The position numbers were made by a program, and so were the translations under genes. 64,000 nucleotides of DNA from CALKXV01 sp965228905 (GTDB lineage: Bacteria; Pseudomonadota; Alphaproteobacteria; Rhodobacterales; Rhodobacteraceae): assembly GCA_965228905.1 (NCBI GenBank), contig CBDDII010000002.1, positions 930,001-994,000 of the forward strand, in the 5' to 3' direction. Below, piece by piece: positions 17,433-27,894 of this stretch. Positions within the stretch are counted from its first letter, which is position 1. The number at the start of each line of letters is the position of its first letter. Below the pieces are notes generated by a model. That model saw only the letters and a program-made list of their open reading frames with translations, was not told the DNA's origin and did not search any database.

Positions 17433-18848
17433 GTGAGTGCGTCAGAACCACAATCCCTCTATGCCGCCCAGGAGCCGATCTTTCCGCGCCGGGTCAGCGG
17501 GTTTTTCCGAACCTTCAAGTGGTGGCTCATGGCCGTCACCCTTGGCGTTTATTACCTGACGCCGTGGATCCGTTGGGATCGCGGTCCGTCGCTTCCCGAC
17601 CAGGCGGTTCTGGTCGATCTGGCCGGGCGTCGTTTCTATTTCTTCTGGATCGAGATCTGGCCGCACGAGTTCTATTTCGTCGCCGGGCTTTTGATCATGG
17701 CGGGGCTTGGGTTGTTTTTATTCACCAGTGCCTTGGGCCGGGTCTGGTGCGGTTATGCTTGTCCGCAAACGGTCTGGACCGATCTTTTCATCCTTGTGGA
17801 ACGCTGGATCGAAGGCGACCGCAACGCGCGTGTGCGTCTGTGGAAGGCGAAATGGGACGCGAGGAAGTGGCGCCTGCGGCTGACCAAGTGGGCCGTCTGG
17901 TTCGTGATCGCCGTTCTGACCGGCGGGGCCTGGGTGTTTTATTTCACCGATGCGCCGACCCTGTTGCGCGATCTCGTGACCTTCAACGCCCATCCGATTG
18001 CCTATACCACCATCGCGATCCTTGCCGGCACCACCATGCTGTTTGGCGGCTTTGCACGCGAACAGGTCTGCATCTACATGTGTCCCTGGCCGCGCATCCA
18101 GGGCGCGATGATGGACGACGACACGCTGACGGTTGCCTATCGCGACTGGCGCGGTGAGCCGCGCGGCAAGAAAAGCGCCGAAGGCACCGGCGATTGCATC
18201 GACTGCATGGCCTGCGTCAACGTCTGCCCCATGGGGATCGACATTCGCGAGGGCCAGCAGATGGAGTGTATCACCTGCGCCCTGTGCATCGACGCCTGCG
18301 ATGACGTGATGGCCAAGATCGGCAAGCCGCGCGGGCTGATCGACTATCTTGCCCTGTCGGACGAGCCGCGCGAGCGGGCAGGCGAGCCGCCGCGCCCGAT
18401 CTGGAAGCACGTGTTGCGCCCCCGTACCGTGCTTTACACCGCGCTATGGTCCCTTGTCGGGGTCGGCCTTCTGTTCGCGCTGTTCATCCGCGCCGACATT
18501 GAAATGACTGTGGAACCGGTGCGCAACCCGCAGTTCGTCACGCTGTCGGATGGCTCGATCCGCAACACCTATGTCATGCGCCTGCGCAACAAACATGGCG
18601 AGCCGCGCGAATTCCGGCTGTCGCTGACCTCGGACGAAATTCTGAGGATCGAACTTGAAGGGACAAGCCGAAACATCGTTACTGTCCCTGCCGACAGCAC
18701 GTTGCAGCAGAGGGTCTATGTCATCGCCCGCCCGCAGGATGCGCCAGCCAGCCGCGACCGCACCGATCTGAGGTTCTGGGTCGAAGACGTCGCAAACCAG
18801 GAGCGGGCCTCCCGCGCCTCGGTCTTCAACGGAAAGGGAACAGAATGA
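17433..18848 (+). CDS. ccoG: cbb3 oxidase assembly ferredoxin/cupric reductase CcoG (RdxA/FixG)
   Basis: A 471-residue polytopic membrane protein with two 4Fe-4S motifs (CIDCMACVNVCP and CITCALCIDACD), a CGYACPQTVW motif in the membrane region and a C-terminal periplasmic Ig-like domain. Homologues reduce copper(II) during cbb3 assembly. GTG start 17433 follows AGGAGA. It overlaps ccoH by 4 bases. Confidence 0.93.
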   Translation: MSASEPQSLYAAQEPIFPRRVSGFFRTFKWWLMAVTLGVYYLTPWIRWDRGPSLPDQAVLVDLAGRRFYFFWIEIWPHEFYFVAGLLIMAGLGLFLFTSALGRVWCGYACPQTVWTDLFILVERWIEGDRNARVRLWKAKWDARKWRLRLTKWAVWFVIAVLTGGAWVFYFTDAPTLLRDLVTFNAHPIAYTTIAILAGTTMLFGGFAREQVCIYMCPWPRIQGAMMDDDTLTVAYRDWRGEPRGKKSAEGTGDCIDCMACVNVCPMGIDIREGQQMECITCALCIDACDDVMAKIGKPRGLIDYLALSDEPRERAGEPPRPIWKHVLRPRTVLYTALWSLVGVGLLFALFIRADIEMTVEPVRNPQFVTLSDGSIRNTYVMRLRNKHGEPREFRLSLTSDEILRIELEGTSRNIVTVPADSTLQQRVYVIARPQDAPASRDRTDLRFWVEDVANQERASRASVFNGKGTE

Positions 18849-19312
18849 CAGTGCGTGCAGAAAAACCGATCACCGGGCGCAAGGTCGCGCTGATCTTTAT
18901 CGGTGCCTTCAGTGTGATTATCACGGTGAACCTCATTCTGGCCTTTAACGCGGTTTCCACCTTTCCGGGGCTTGAGGTCAGGAATTCCTATGTCGCAAGC
19001 CAGGGGTTCGACGCCGACCGCGCCGCCCAAGTGGCGCTTGACTGGGAGGTGGGGGCAACCGTTGAAGGTGGTGCCTTGACCCTGACCATCGTGAAGGAAG
19101 GCAAGGCGGTCGCCCCCGAGATCCAATCGGCGGTCTTCGGTGCGGCGACCAGCGTGGCGCAGGATCAGTTCCCGGCGTTCCGGTTCGATGGCAAGGCCCA
19201 TGTGGCCACGATCACACCGCCCGGTGACGGGAACTGGAACCTGCGCCTTGTGGCAAAGGCCAAAGATGGCACGATCTTCAAGCAACGCATCATCGTGGAT
19301 GTCGTGAAGTGA
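18845..19312 (+). CDS. ccoH: cbb3 oxidase assembly protein CcoH/FixH
   Basis: A 155-residue FixH-family protein with one N-terminal membrane helix (VALIFIGAFSVIITVNLILAF) and a periplasmic domain. It helps bring CcoP into the oxidase complex. It is coupled by 4-base overlaps to ccoG upstream and ccoI downstream. Confidence 0.92.
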   Translation: MTVRAEKPITGRKVALIFIGAFSVIITVNLILAFNAVSTFPGLEVRNSYVASQGFDADRAAQVALDWEVGATVEGGALTLTIVKEGKAVAPEIQSAVFGAATSVAQDQFPAFRFDGKAHVATITPPGDGNWNLRLVAKAKDGTIFKQRIIVDVVK

Positions 19313-21465
19313 GCGACGTCACCTCCTCTCTTTCGGCCTGTCCGGCCTGCTCGGCGGCTCCGCTGGCGTCGGCCGTGGCGCGGTCGAACAAAGGTGGGGG
19401 AGAGACGGTTCTGTCGCTGCCGCATATTCATTGCGCGGGTTGTATCCGGGGCGTGGAAAGCGCGCTTTTGGCCGTGCCGGGGGTGAAGGGTGCGCGCGTG
19501 AACCTTTCGCGCAAAAGGGTCAGCATTGACGCCGGGCCGGTTCAGCCCGAAGCCCTGGTGGATGCGCTGGCAGAGGCTGGTTACGAAGCTCAGATCCTCG
19601 ATGCCGCGATGGTGGCCGCCGCCGATACCGATGCCACGGGGCGGCTTTTGCTGTTGCGGATCGCGGTCGCCGGGTTTGCCATGATGAACGTCATGCTGTT
19701 TTCCGTGGCGGTCTGGTCCGGGGCTTCGGCTGCGACGCAGACCATGTTCCACTGGATCGCGGCGGGGATCGCCGTGCCTGCGCTTTTGTTCTCGGCGCAG
19801 GTTTTCGTCGCCTCGGCCTGGTCGGCCCTGCGCCACGGGCGGTTGAACATGGATGTGCCGATCTCGCTGGCGATCATCCTTGCCACCGGGCTTTCGCTTT
19901 TTGAAACCGCCCAAGGGGGCGAGCGGGTCTATTTCGATGCCGCGCTTTCGCTGACCTTTTTCCTGCTGGCCGGGCGTTACCTCGATCACCGCACGCGGAT
20001 GGCGGCGCGGTCGGCCAGCCAGGAGTTGAGCGCGTTGGAAACCCCCCGTGCCCTGCGGATCAGCGAGAGCAGGCGGGAACATGTCGATGTCGCCGATCTT
20101 GCCATCGGGGACGAGGTGTTTGTGCCTGCGGGGATGCGCATTCCGGTTGACGGTGAGGTGATGCACGGCACCTCCGACATCGACCGGTCGCTTCTGACCG
20201 GCGAAAGTCTTGCGGTCGCGGTCAGGGAAGGCGACATGCTGGCGGCGGGCGAGGAGAACATCTCGGCCCCCCTGCACATCAGGGTCACCGCCGTTGGCGA
20301 GGACACGACGCTTCGGCGCATGGCTGCGATGATCGAAACGGCGGAAAACGCGCGCAGCCGGTATACGGCGCTGGCCGACCGCGCGGCAAAGGTCTATGCG
20401 CCGCTGGTTCACCTTCTGGCACTTTTTACCTTTGCCGGATGGATCCTTGTTGATGGCGACGCGGCGCACGCCCTGAACGTCGCGATCTCGGTTCTTATCA
20501 TCACCTGTCCCTGCGCCCTTGGCCTGGCGGTTCCCGCCGTGATGACGGCGGCGACGGGGCGGTTGTTCCGAAAGGGGTTGTTGGTCAAGGATGCCACGGC
20601 GCTGGAACGCCTGGCCGAGGTCGACGCGGTGGTCTTTGACAAGACCGGCACCCTGACGACGGGCCGCGCCCGGATCGACGAAACCGCCCTTGGCGAAGGG
20701 GAGCTTTCGGTGCTCGCAAGCCTCTCCGAAGCCTCCGAACATCCCGTATCCAAGGCCATCGCGGCGGCGCTGCCCGAAGGGGTGGCGTGCAGCGAGGTTT
20801 GCGATCTGCGCGAGTTTCCGGGAATGGGGGTCGAGGCGGTCTGGCAGGGCAAGCGGGTGCGACTTGGGCATGGCGCATGGGTCGGGGCGGAAGCCTCGCC
20901 CGCCTTCGGCATCGAAGGCGCCGATCCCGTGGTTCTGCCGTTCACGGAACGGTTGCGGCCCGGTGCGAAAGAAGTGGCGAATACCCTTGGCGGCGAGGGG
21001 TTCGAGATGCTGGTTCTGTCCGGCGACGGCCGCGTGGCCACCGGCAAGATTGCAACCGAACTTGGCTTGAAAGAGGCCCCCGAGATGTCGCCCGCCCAGA
21101 AGGTCGAAACCATCGAAGCCCTTCGCGCCAAGGGCAACCGGGTGCTGATGGTCGGCGACGGGCTGAACGATGCCGCCGCCCTACGGGCCGCCCATGCCTC
21201 CATGTCGCCGGCTTCGGCACTCGATGCCTCGCGCACGGCCTCGGACATCGTGATCCTTGGACAATCGCTGGCAGAGATCCCGGCGGCCATCTTCACCGCC
21301 CGCGACGCCCGCCGCCGGGTGTTGGAAAACTTCGCCATCGCGGCGGGTTACAACGCCATCGCCATCCCCGTCGCCGTCCTTGGCCACGCTTCGCCCCTGG
21401 CCGCCGCCATCGCCATGTCGGCCTCGTCGATCACGGTTCTATTGAACGCTATGCGTTTGAGGTGA
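19309..21465 (+). CDS. ccoI: Copper-exporting P1B-type ATPase CcoI/FixI
   Basis: A 718-residue P-type ATPase that supplies copper to the cbb3 oxidase. It has an N-terminal Cys pair (CPAC, 11-14), a heavy-metal-associated domain with CAGC at 42-45, the membrane metal motif CPC in ITCPCALGLA, the phosphorylation motif DKTGTLT, and GDGLNDAAAL. GTG start 19309 overlaps the ccoH stop. Confidence 0.94.
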   Translation: MSDVTSSLSACPACSAAPLASAVARSNKGGGETVLSLPHIHCAGCIRGVESALLAVPGVKGARVNLSRKRVSIDAGPVQPEALVDALAEAGYEAQILDAAMVAAADTDATGRLLLLRIAVAGFAMMNVMLFSVAVWSGASAATQTMFHWIAAGIAVPALLFSAQVFVASAWSALRHGRLNMDVPISLAIILATGLSLFETAQGGERVYFDAALSLTFFLLAGRYLDHRTRMAARSASQELSALETPRALRISESRREHVDVADLAIGDEVFVPAGMRIPVDGEVMHGTSDIDRSLLTGESLAVAVREGDMLAAGEENISAPLHIRVTAVGEDTTLRRMAAMIETAENARSRYTALADRAAKVYAPLVHLLALFTFAGWILVDGDAAHALNVAISVLIITCPCALGLAVPAVMTAATGRLFRKGLLVKDATALERLAEVDAVVFDKTGTLTTGRARIDETALGEGELSVLASLSEASEHPVSKAIAAALPEGVACSEVCDLREFPGMGVEAVWQGKRVRLGHGAWVGAEASPAFGIEGADPVVLPFTERLRPGAKEVANTLGGEGFEMLVLSGDGRVATGKIATELGLKEAPEMSPAQKVETIEALRAKGNRVLMVGDGLNDAAALRAAHASMSPASALDASRTASDIVILGQSLAEIPAAIFTARDARRRVLENFAIAAGYNAIAIPVAVLGHASPLAAAIAMSASSITVLLNAMRLR

Positions 21466-21469
21466 GACG

Positions 21470-21637
21470 ATGAACGTTCTTTTCATCCTTGTTCCGGTCT
21501 CGCTGTTCCTTGCCGGCCTCGCGCTGGCCTTCTTTCTCTGGACGCTTCGAAGCGATCAGTACGAGGATCTGGAGGGGGACGCCTGGCGGATACTTGAGGA
21601 CGGGGATGCCGGGCCGGGGGATTGGGAGGAGGGATGA
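21470..21637 (+). CDS. ccoS: cbb3-type oxidase maturation protein CcoS
   Basis: A 55-residue protein with one N-terminal membrane helix (LFILVPVSLFLAGLALAFFL) followed by WTLRSDQYEDLEGDAWRIL, which matches the CcoS pattern including the conserved QYDD/QYED-DLEG region. It begins 5 bases after ccoI. CcoS is needed for insertion of redox cofactors into the oxidase. Confidence 0.9.
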   Translation: MNVLFILVPVSLFLAGLALAFFLWTLRSDQYEDLEGDAWRILEDGDAGPGDWEEG

Positions 21638-21865
21638 ACGGGAGAAGGCGGGAGAGTCAGTTGATCGTGCGGTTCGGAGACGCGCCTAGGGTTTGTGGGA
21701 AAGTGAGGTTGGCCGACGAGGAAGGCCAAGGCAGAAGACAAATTGCTGTTCGGATGGATACACTTCGCGATTTGTATGACCGTTCAAAAGTCATGCGCGA
21801 GCCAAAATCTAGAAAACCTGCGGTCGGTCCGACGAATAGCACAGGCAACAATAGGTCTATCGTTG

Positions 21866-22462
21866 TTAGTCCGCTGGGGTTAGTTTCAGACGTGATGCTG
21901 CGTCGGAGCCGTAAAGGTAGGCACGGCCTTGCTCAAGTACCTCACCGTCAAGGTATGTGACATATCCTATCTCGTTGTTTTTCGACCGTGTTCTGGGCAT
22001 GAAAAATCTCGTGCAAATTGTCGAATTCCCCAAGAGATCGATCAAAGGGTTGAGCACTTGCCTCTTGATCAAGTCGCGCGCTCTTGCGGAGACTTCTTTT
22101 CTTCCGAAATTGCCCCGGTATTTGAGACTGGTTGCAACTTCCAAGTGGGCGTCTCTGATGGGTTGAGTACCTTGCACACAGTACCCCCTTTTCTGGGCCC
22201 GAAACGGCTGAGACAAAGTTATCCGAAGATACTGGCCCCGGTTTATCTCAAAGGCCCCGGTTGAGATCGCCATTCCCTTGCTGCTAGTGAGAAATGCGAA
22301 CTCGTCAATGCTTGTGCACCCCTTGGTTCCAGCGGGCACAAGACAAACAATGGGAAATTTCTTTAGGTGGTCGTGCATCCTGCTTGGGGAAATTTCTTGT
22401 TGTGCCGTCGCTGTGGATGGAACGAGTGATGCCAGCAGGGCAGCGATCAAGAAATTTTTCAC
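21866..22462 (-). CDS. Secreted protein of unknown function, AT-rich
   Basis: A 198-residue protein I do not recognise. The GTG at 22462 follows AGGAGA and starts a good signal peptide (KNFLIAALLASLVPSTATAQ). The mature part is basic, has four cysteines (CLVPAGTKGC, CVQGTQ, TICTRFF) and a long stretch similar in style to invasion-associated IalB-like proteins (around LTSSKGMAISTGAF and ITLSQPF), but this is a weak impression. Base composition is clearly lower in GC than the neighbours, which suggests recent acquisition. The 228 bp between ccoS and its 3' end holds nothing I can support. Confidence 0.7.
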   Translation of the reverse strand: MKNFLIAALLASLVPSTATAQQEISPSRMHDHLKKFPIVCLVPAGTKGCTSIDEFAFLTSSKGMAISTGAFEINRGQYLRITLSQPFRAQKRGYCVQGTQPIRDAHLEVATSLKYRGNFGRKEVSARARDLIKRQVLNPLIDLLGNSTICTRFFMPRTRSKNNEIGYVTYLDGEVLEQGRAYLYGSDAASRLKLTPAD

Positions 22463-22508
22463 AGTTTTCTCCTGAATATCTATTACGCTGAAGATACAGA
22501 AGAGTCCG

Positions 22509-22570
22509 CAGGCCGACAAATTATCTAAAGGTGACCAGTTCGGCCTTGCAGTGAGCAGTTTGTCGGCCTG
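22509..22570. repeat. 12-bp perfect inverted repeat upstream of the AT-rich orphan gene
   Basis: CAGGCCGACAAA at 22509-22520 is matched exactly by TTTGTCGGCCTG at 22559-22570, with a 38-bp spacer. The arms flank the likely promoter of the minus-strand orphan gene. They might be operator half-sites or the ends of a small inserted element. Confidence 0.6.
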
Positions 22571-22712
22571 ATGCGTTTTCCAATGATGCCACAAATACTG
22601 GGCATCTTGGCTCAGGCAGAGCCAGGTGACTTGAAGCCATTGTTGACCAAATATGTCCTCAGCTAAATCGCAAAGCGTTCAGCGGACCATGTAAGAAGGG
22701 GGGTGAAGTGCA

Positions 22713-22787
22713 TGGCAGCCCGTAGGGGAATCGAACCCCTCTTTCCAGGTTGAAAACCTGGCGTCCTAACCGATAGACGAACGGGCC
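22713..22787 (-). tRNA. tRNA-Glu (anticodon TTC)
   Basis: A 75-nt cloverleaf on the minus strand: acceptor GGCCCGT paired with ACGGGCT, D arm with TCGGTTAGGAC, anticodon stem CAGGT/ACCTG with loop TTTTCAA, T arm GGGGTTCGATTCCCC, and encoded CCA. The first acceptor pair is a G-U wobble. Confidence 0.95.
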
Positions 22788-22887
22788 AGCGTCCGCGCTA
22801 AGTAGTTAAAGTCGCGCGTGGTGGCAAGAGGGTTTTTTCGCAAAATCGACGCAGGCGGTGCAGTTTTTTCGCCATGGCGACAAGGGG

Positions 22888-24642
22888 TCAGCTTGCGGCG
22901 GGGGCGGCGTCTTCGAGGCGGAGTTCGACTTTCTGGCGTCCGCCCCAGTGGCTGAGTTCGATTCGCCCCGCAAGGTGAAAGCGTGCGCCGCCGTGGTTGG
23001 CCAGTGCGGGGCCAAGGGGGCCGTCGAAGGCGCCGAAGGCGATCCCGTCGAGCCGCGCGCCAAGGCCGTCGCCGAAGGAGAGTTTCAGATGCCCGGTGCC
23101 GACTTCGCGGGCGTGCAGGATTGCCATGTCGGGAAAGGCAAAGCGCGGGGCGGGAGCACCCTGGCCGAAGGGGCCTGCCGCCTCGATCCGTTCGATCAGC
23201 TCGGGCGTTGCCGCACCCGGCATAAGGGGGGCGTCGATGCGCAGGGTTTGCGGGCCTTCGGCGCCCGCCCCCTGTTTTTCAAGAAGCTCGGACAGGCGCG
23301 TCATCGCGGCCTCAAGCCCGTTGCGGGCCACGGTCAGCCCTGCGGCCATCTTGTGGCCGCCGCCCTTGATCAAAAGCCCCTCGGATTGCAAACGATGCAC
23401 CGCGTGGCCTAAGTCGACGCCGCGTACCGAGCGGCCCGAACCCTTGCCTTCGTCGCCGTCGAGGCCGATGACCACGGCGGGGCGGTTGGTGGCCTCTTTC
23501 AGCCGGGCGGCCACGATGCCGACGACGCCGGGGTGCCAGCCTTCGCCGGCGGCCCAGACAAGGGGGGCGTCCAGCCCGCGTTCCTCGGCCTGGGCGAGGG
23601 CGGCGGCGCGCACCTCGGCCTCGATCTCGCGGCGCTCGGCGTTGAATTCTTCCAGCCGGTCGGCCATGGCGCGGGCCTCGTCGGAACTGCGGGCCGATAA
23701 GAGCCGCGCGCCAAGGTCGGCGCGCCCGACGCGCCCGCCCGCGTTGACGCGGGGGCCAAGGACATAGCCGAGGTGATAGGACGAGGGCGGCGCGTTCAGC
23801 CCGGCCACATCGGCAAGGGCGGTCAGCCCGATGCGGCGGCGCCCGGCCATGACTTTCAGCCCCTGGCGGACCAACGCGCGGTTGACGCCGACAAGGGGGG
23901 CGACGTCGGCGACGGTGGCGAGGGCGACGAGATCCAGCATCTCGATCAGGTTAGGTCCGGATTTCCCTTGCGATTTCAATTGCCTGTTTGCTTCGACGAG
24001 GGTCAGGAACACGACGGCGGCGGCGCAGAGGTGGGCGAGCGACCCGTCTTCGTCCTGTCGGTTCGGGTTCACCACGGCCAGTGCGTCGGGCAGGATTTCG
24101 CCGCCCAGGTGGTGGTCGAGGATGATGACCTCGGCAGCACCCGCCGCCGCGATCGCCTCGTGCGAGAGCGTGCCGCAGTCGACGCAGACGATCAGGTCGT
24201 GCGCAGCGGCAAGGTCCGCCATGGCGGTCGGGTTCGGGCCATATCCTTCGTCGATGCGGTCAGGGACATAAAGCGTGGCGTCGCGGCCCTGCTGGCGCAG
24301 CCAATCGAGCAAAAGCGCGGCAGAGGTGCCGCCGTCGACGTCGTAATCGGCAAAAATCGCGATCTTCTGGCCCGCCGTCATGGCGGCGACCAGGCGTGCA
24401 GCGGCGGTTTCCATGTCCTTCAGAACGCGGGGGTCGGGCAAAAGATCGCGGAGTTTCGGGTCGAGAAAGGCCTCTGCCTGATCCGCCTCGACGCCACGGG
24501 CGGCAAGGATGCGGCAGACCGGCTGGGGCAGGTCGGTTTTCTGTTCCAGCGCCTCGGCCTGGCGGATCAGGTCTTCGGACGGACCGGCCCATCGTTTGTT
24601 CGAAAGCGAGTTTTCAACGCCAAGGAACGCCGGGTCAGTCAT
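22888..24642 (-). CDS. recJ: Single-stranded-DNA-specific exonuclease RecJ
   Basis: A 584-residue DHH-family 5'-3' exonuclease used in recombination and mismatch repair. FADYDVDGGTSAALL and ILDHHLGG are the manganese-binding motifs, and the DHHA1 region with GGGHKMAAG near residue 430 is complete. ATG 24642 is my start; an in-frame GTG at 24654 adds four residues and cannot be excluded because neither has a strong ribosome site. A 39-bp inverted repeat lies just upstream. Confidence 0.93.
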   Translation of the reverse strand: MTDPAFLGVENSLSNKRWAGPSEDLIRQAEALEQKTDLPQPVCRILAARGVEADQAEAFLDPKLRDLLPDPRVLKDMETAAARLVAAMTAGQKIAIFADYDVDGGTSAALLLDWLRQQGRDATLYVPDRIDEGYGPNPTAMADLAAAHDLIVCVDCGTLSHEAIAAAGAAEVIILDHHLGGEILPDALAVVNPNRQDEDGSLAHLCAAAVVFLTLVEANRQLKSQGKSGPNLIEMLDLVALATVADVAPLVGVNRALVRQGLKVMAGRRRIGLTALADVAGLNAPPSSYHLGYVLGPRVNAGGRVGRADLGARLLSARSSDEARAMADRLEEFNAERREIEAEVRAAALAQAEERGLDAPLVWAAGEGWHPGVVGIVAARLKEATNRPAVVIGLDGDEGKGSGRSVRGVDLGHAVHRLQSEGLLIKGGGHKMAAGLTVARNGLEAAMTRLSELLEKQGAGAEGPQTLRIDAPLMPGAATPELIERIEAAGPFGQGAPAPRFAFPDMAILHAREVGTGHLKLSFGDGLGARLDGIAFGAFDGPLGPALANHGGARFHLAGRIELSHWGGRQKVELRLEDAAPAAS

Positions 24643-24666
24643 GTCTTTGGGCACGGGCCATGTCGC

Positions 24667-24705
24667 CTATATCGTGTGGGTGGTTGGTTGCCACCCACGA
24701 TATAG
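24667..24705. repeat. 39-bp imperfect inverted repeat in the recJ leader
   Basis: CTATATCGTGTGGGTGG (24667-24683) faces CCACCCACGATATAG (24691-24705); the arms match except for two extra bases on one side, with a 7-nt loop. It starts 25 bases upstream of the recJ ATG, so on the recJ mRNA it would be a strong 5'-leader stem, or in DNA an operator. Confidence 0.65.
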
Positions 24706-24741
24706 AAGGTTCATCGGGGGTGAAAGGCCCGGGCAGGCACG

Positions 24742-24771
24742 AAAAACGCGCCGAAAAACCGGCGCGTTTTC
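24742..24771 (-). terminator. Rho-independent terminator after glpX
   Basis: On the minus strand ACGCGCCG pairs with CGGCGCGT around a short T-rich loop and is followed by a run of five U residues. It begins about 20 bases after the glpX stop and separates glpX from recJ. Confidence 0.88.
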
Positions 24772-24788
24772 CTTGGCTTGTGCGGCGA

Positions 24789-25754
24789 TCAACTGTCGAT
24801 CGGGTGACGATAGTTCATGCGGCGGACCGAACCGGTCTTGGAGCGCATGAGAATCGTCTCGGCGGTCAATACGCCGGGTTCGCGTTTGATGCCGGGCAGG
24901 ATCGAGCCGTCGGTGACGCCGGTGGCGGCAAAGATCACGTCGCCGGTGACCATGTCGTCGCGGGTGTAGACCCGGTCGAAGTTGGTGATCCCGGCCTTTT
25001 TCGCGCGGCCCTTTTCGTCGTCGTTGCGGAACAGCAAACGGCCGAACATCTGCCCGCCCATGCATTTCAGCGCGGCGGCGGCCAGAACGCCCTCGGGTGC
25101 GCCGCCCGATCCCATATACATGTCGATGCCCGTGGTGGGCTCGGCGCAGTGGATCACGCCGGCCACGTCACCGTCGGTAATCAGGCGGATCGCGGCACCG
25201 GTGGTGCGGATCTCGGCGATCATTTCGTCATGGCGGGGGCGTTCAAGGACGCAGACGGTGATGTCCTCGATGGAACATCCCTTGGCTGAGGCGAGGGCCG
25301 AGACACGTTCGGCCGGGCTCATGTCCATTGTCACGACGCCGGGGCGGAAGCCGGGGCCGATGGCGAGTTTCTCCATATAGGTGTCGGGGGCGTGCAACAT
25401 CGTGCCGCGCGGACCCATGGCGATCACGGTCAGCGCGTTCGGCATGTCCTTGGCCGTCAGCGTGGTGCCTTCGAGCGGGTCAAGCGCGATGTCCACTTCG
25501 GGGCCTTTGCCCGCGCCGACCTCTTCGCCGATGTAAAGCATCGGAGCCTCGTCGCGCTCACCTTCACCGATAACCACAACACCTTGAATTTCCAGTTGAT
25601 TGAGCTGGTCGCGCATGGCGTTGACGGCGGCCTGGTCGGCCGCTTTTTCGTCGCCGCGCCCGATCAGGCGGGCCGAGGCAAGGGCCGCCGCCTCACTGAC
25701 GCGGGCCAGGCCCAGGGATAGCATTCGGTCATGAAATTCGGGCGCATCGGCCAT
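24789..25754 (-). CDS. glpX: Fructose-1,6-bisphosphatase class II
   Basis: A 321-residue GlpX-type phosphatase of gluconeogenesis. VIGEGERDEAPMLYIGE and DPLEGTT are the metal and phosphate binding motifs. The frame is open upstream to 26036, but ATG 25754 gives the usual GlpX N-terminus (MADAPEFHDRMLSLGLARV) and has AGGAGA upstream. Confidence 0.94.
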   Translation of the reverse strand: MADAPEFHDRMLSLGLARVSEAAALASARLIGRGDEKAADQAAVNAMRDQLNQLEIQGVVVIGEGERDEAPMLYIGEEVGAGKGPEVDIALDPLEGTTLTAKDMPNALTVIAMGPRGTMLHAPDTYMEKLAIGPGFRPGVVTMDMSPAERVSALASAKGCSIEDITVCVLERPRHDEMIAEIRTTGAAIRLITDGDVAGVIHCAEPTTGIDMYMGSGGAPEGVLAAAALKCMGGQMFGRLLFRNDDEKGRAKKAGITNFDRVYTRDDMVTGDVIFAATGVTDGSILPGIKREPGVLTAETILMRSKTGSVRRMNYRHPIDS

Positions 25755-26089
25755 TTTGGAACGTCTCCTGATTACTCGTTGATTTCGGCCTAGTCGCGAG
25801 ATGACGTGGGGGCAAGGGTGTTTGCGCATGATAGCGCAACCGGTCCGGGAATCGTGGCATTCCGGTCGGTGGTGGCGGAACCAACTCGCGGATTTCATTA
25901 AGTTTGTTGCGCAACTTAATGATAATGGGGTGGAAAATGGCGTTGTAGCCCATGCGCCCTGCCGCGTTCCGACCTGTGGCCTCGAAACCTCCCATGAGAA
26001 GCCATTGCATCTTGCACAGGTGACTGGCTTGAGCACTCGGGTCAGCTCTGCTCAAAGGAAACCGGGGGCACTGCAAGAAAGACGCATCA
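25755..26089. promoter_or_regulatory. 335-bp divergent region upstream of glpX with a nested palindrome
   Basis: CATTAAGTT (25896-25904) and AACTTAATG (25913-25921) form perfect 9-bp arms. The centre contains GTTGCGCAAC, itself a palindrome. The element lies about 140 bp from the glpX start and 170 bp from the plus-strand gene at 26090. It looks like an operator for a dimeric repressor; the regulator is not identifiable here. Nothing else seen in the gap. Confidence 0.5.
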
Positions 26090-26524
26090 GTGTCTATCGA
26101 AACCGGCTTGATCGTCATCGCCCTCGCCTTGGTCGTGGGCTACTTTCTGGTGACCGTCAGAAGCCGCCGGGAACGCCAGGACTTTGGCCGAACGTCCGAG
26201 AAAATGCCGACGCCGCGCCAACCGAAAAGCAAACACCCCGAAAACGGCGAGGATGACCCCGAACCCTTGACCATGGGCAAACGCATCGGTGCGATTGCTT
26301 TCCTGTCATTCTGGCTGTCGATCTGGTCGGTCGGTTGCTACTTCGCGCTGGTCACGCGCGTCGGGATGCAATACGGCGAGGAAGGATTCATCTTCCTGAC
26401 CATCTGGCTGGGGGTTGCGATTCCCGCCTGGTTTTTCGTGGCCTGGACCTTGCTTCGCCTGTTGCGCGGCGACCATGTCGACATCCGGTTCGATGGCGAC
26501 GGGGACGGCGATGGCGGCGACTGA
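26090..26524 (+). CDS. Small membrane protein, unknown function
   Basis: A 144-residue protein with a GTG start and no recognised family. It has one N-terminal membrane helix (GLIVIALALVVGYFLVTV), a polar, proline-rich linker of about 40 residues, then two more helices (IAFLSFWLSIWSVGCYFALV and IFLTIWLGVAIPAWFFVAWTL), and a C-terminal acidic tail (DGDGDGDGGD). It is 74 bases upstream of purA and on the same strand. The ribosome site is weak, so the exact start is uncertain. Confidence 0.6.
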   Translation: MSIETGLIVIALALVVGYFLVTVRSRRERQDFGRTSEKMPTPRQPKSKHPENGEDDPEPLTMGKRIGAIAFLSFWLSIWSVGCYFALVTRVGMQYGEEGFIFLTIWLGVAIPAWFFVAWTLLRLLRGDHVDIRFDGDGDGDGGD

Positions 26525-26598
26525 GGCGCGCGCCCAGTTAGCCCTTTTCCCCACGGTCCTGCATGGCTATACACGCGCGGGTTTGACAGGAGACAGGC

Positions 26599-27893
<1,295 letters not shown>

Positions 27894-27894
<1 letters not shown>

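Noticed and set aside
21622..21960. Plus-strand frame after ccoS
   Set aside because: Its translation has no recognisable domain, starts inside ccoS, and overlaps the better supported secreted protein on the other strand.
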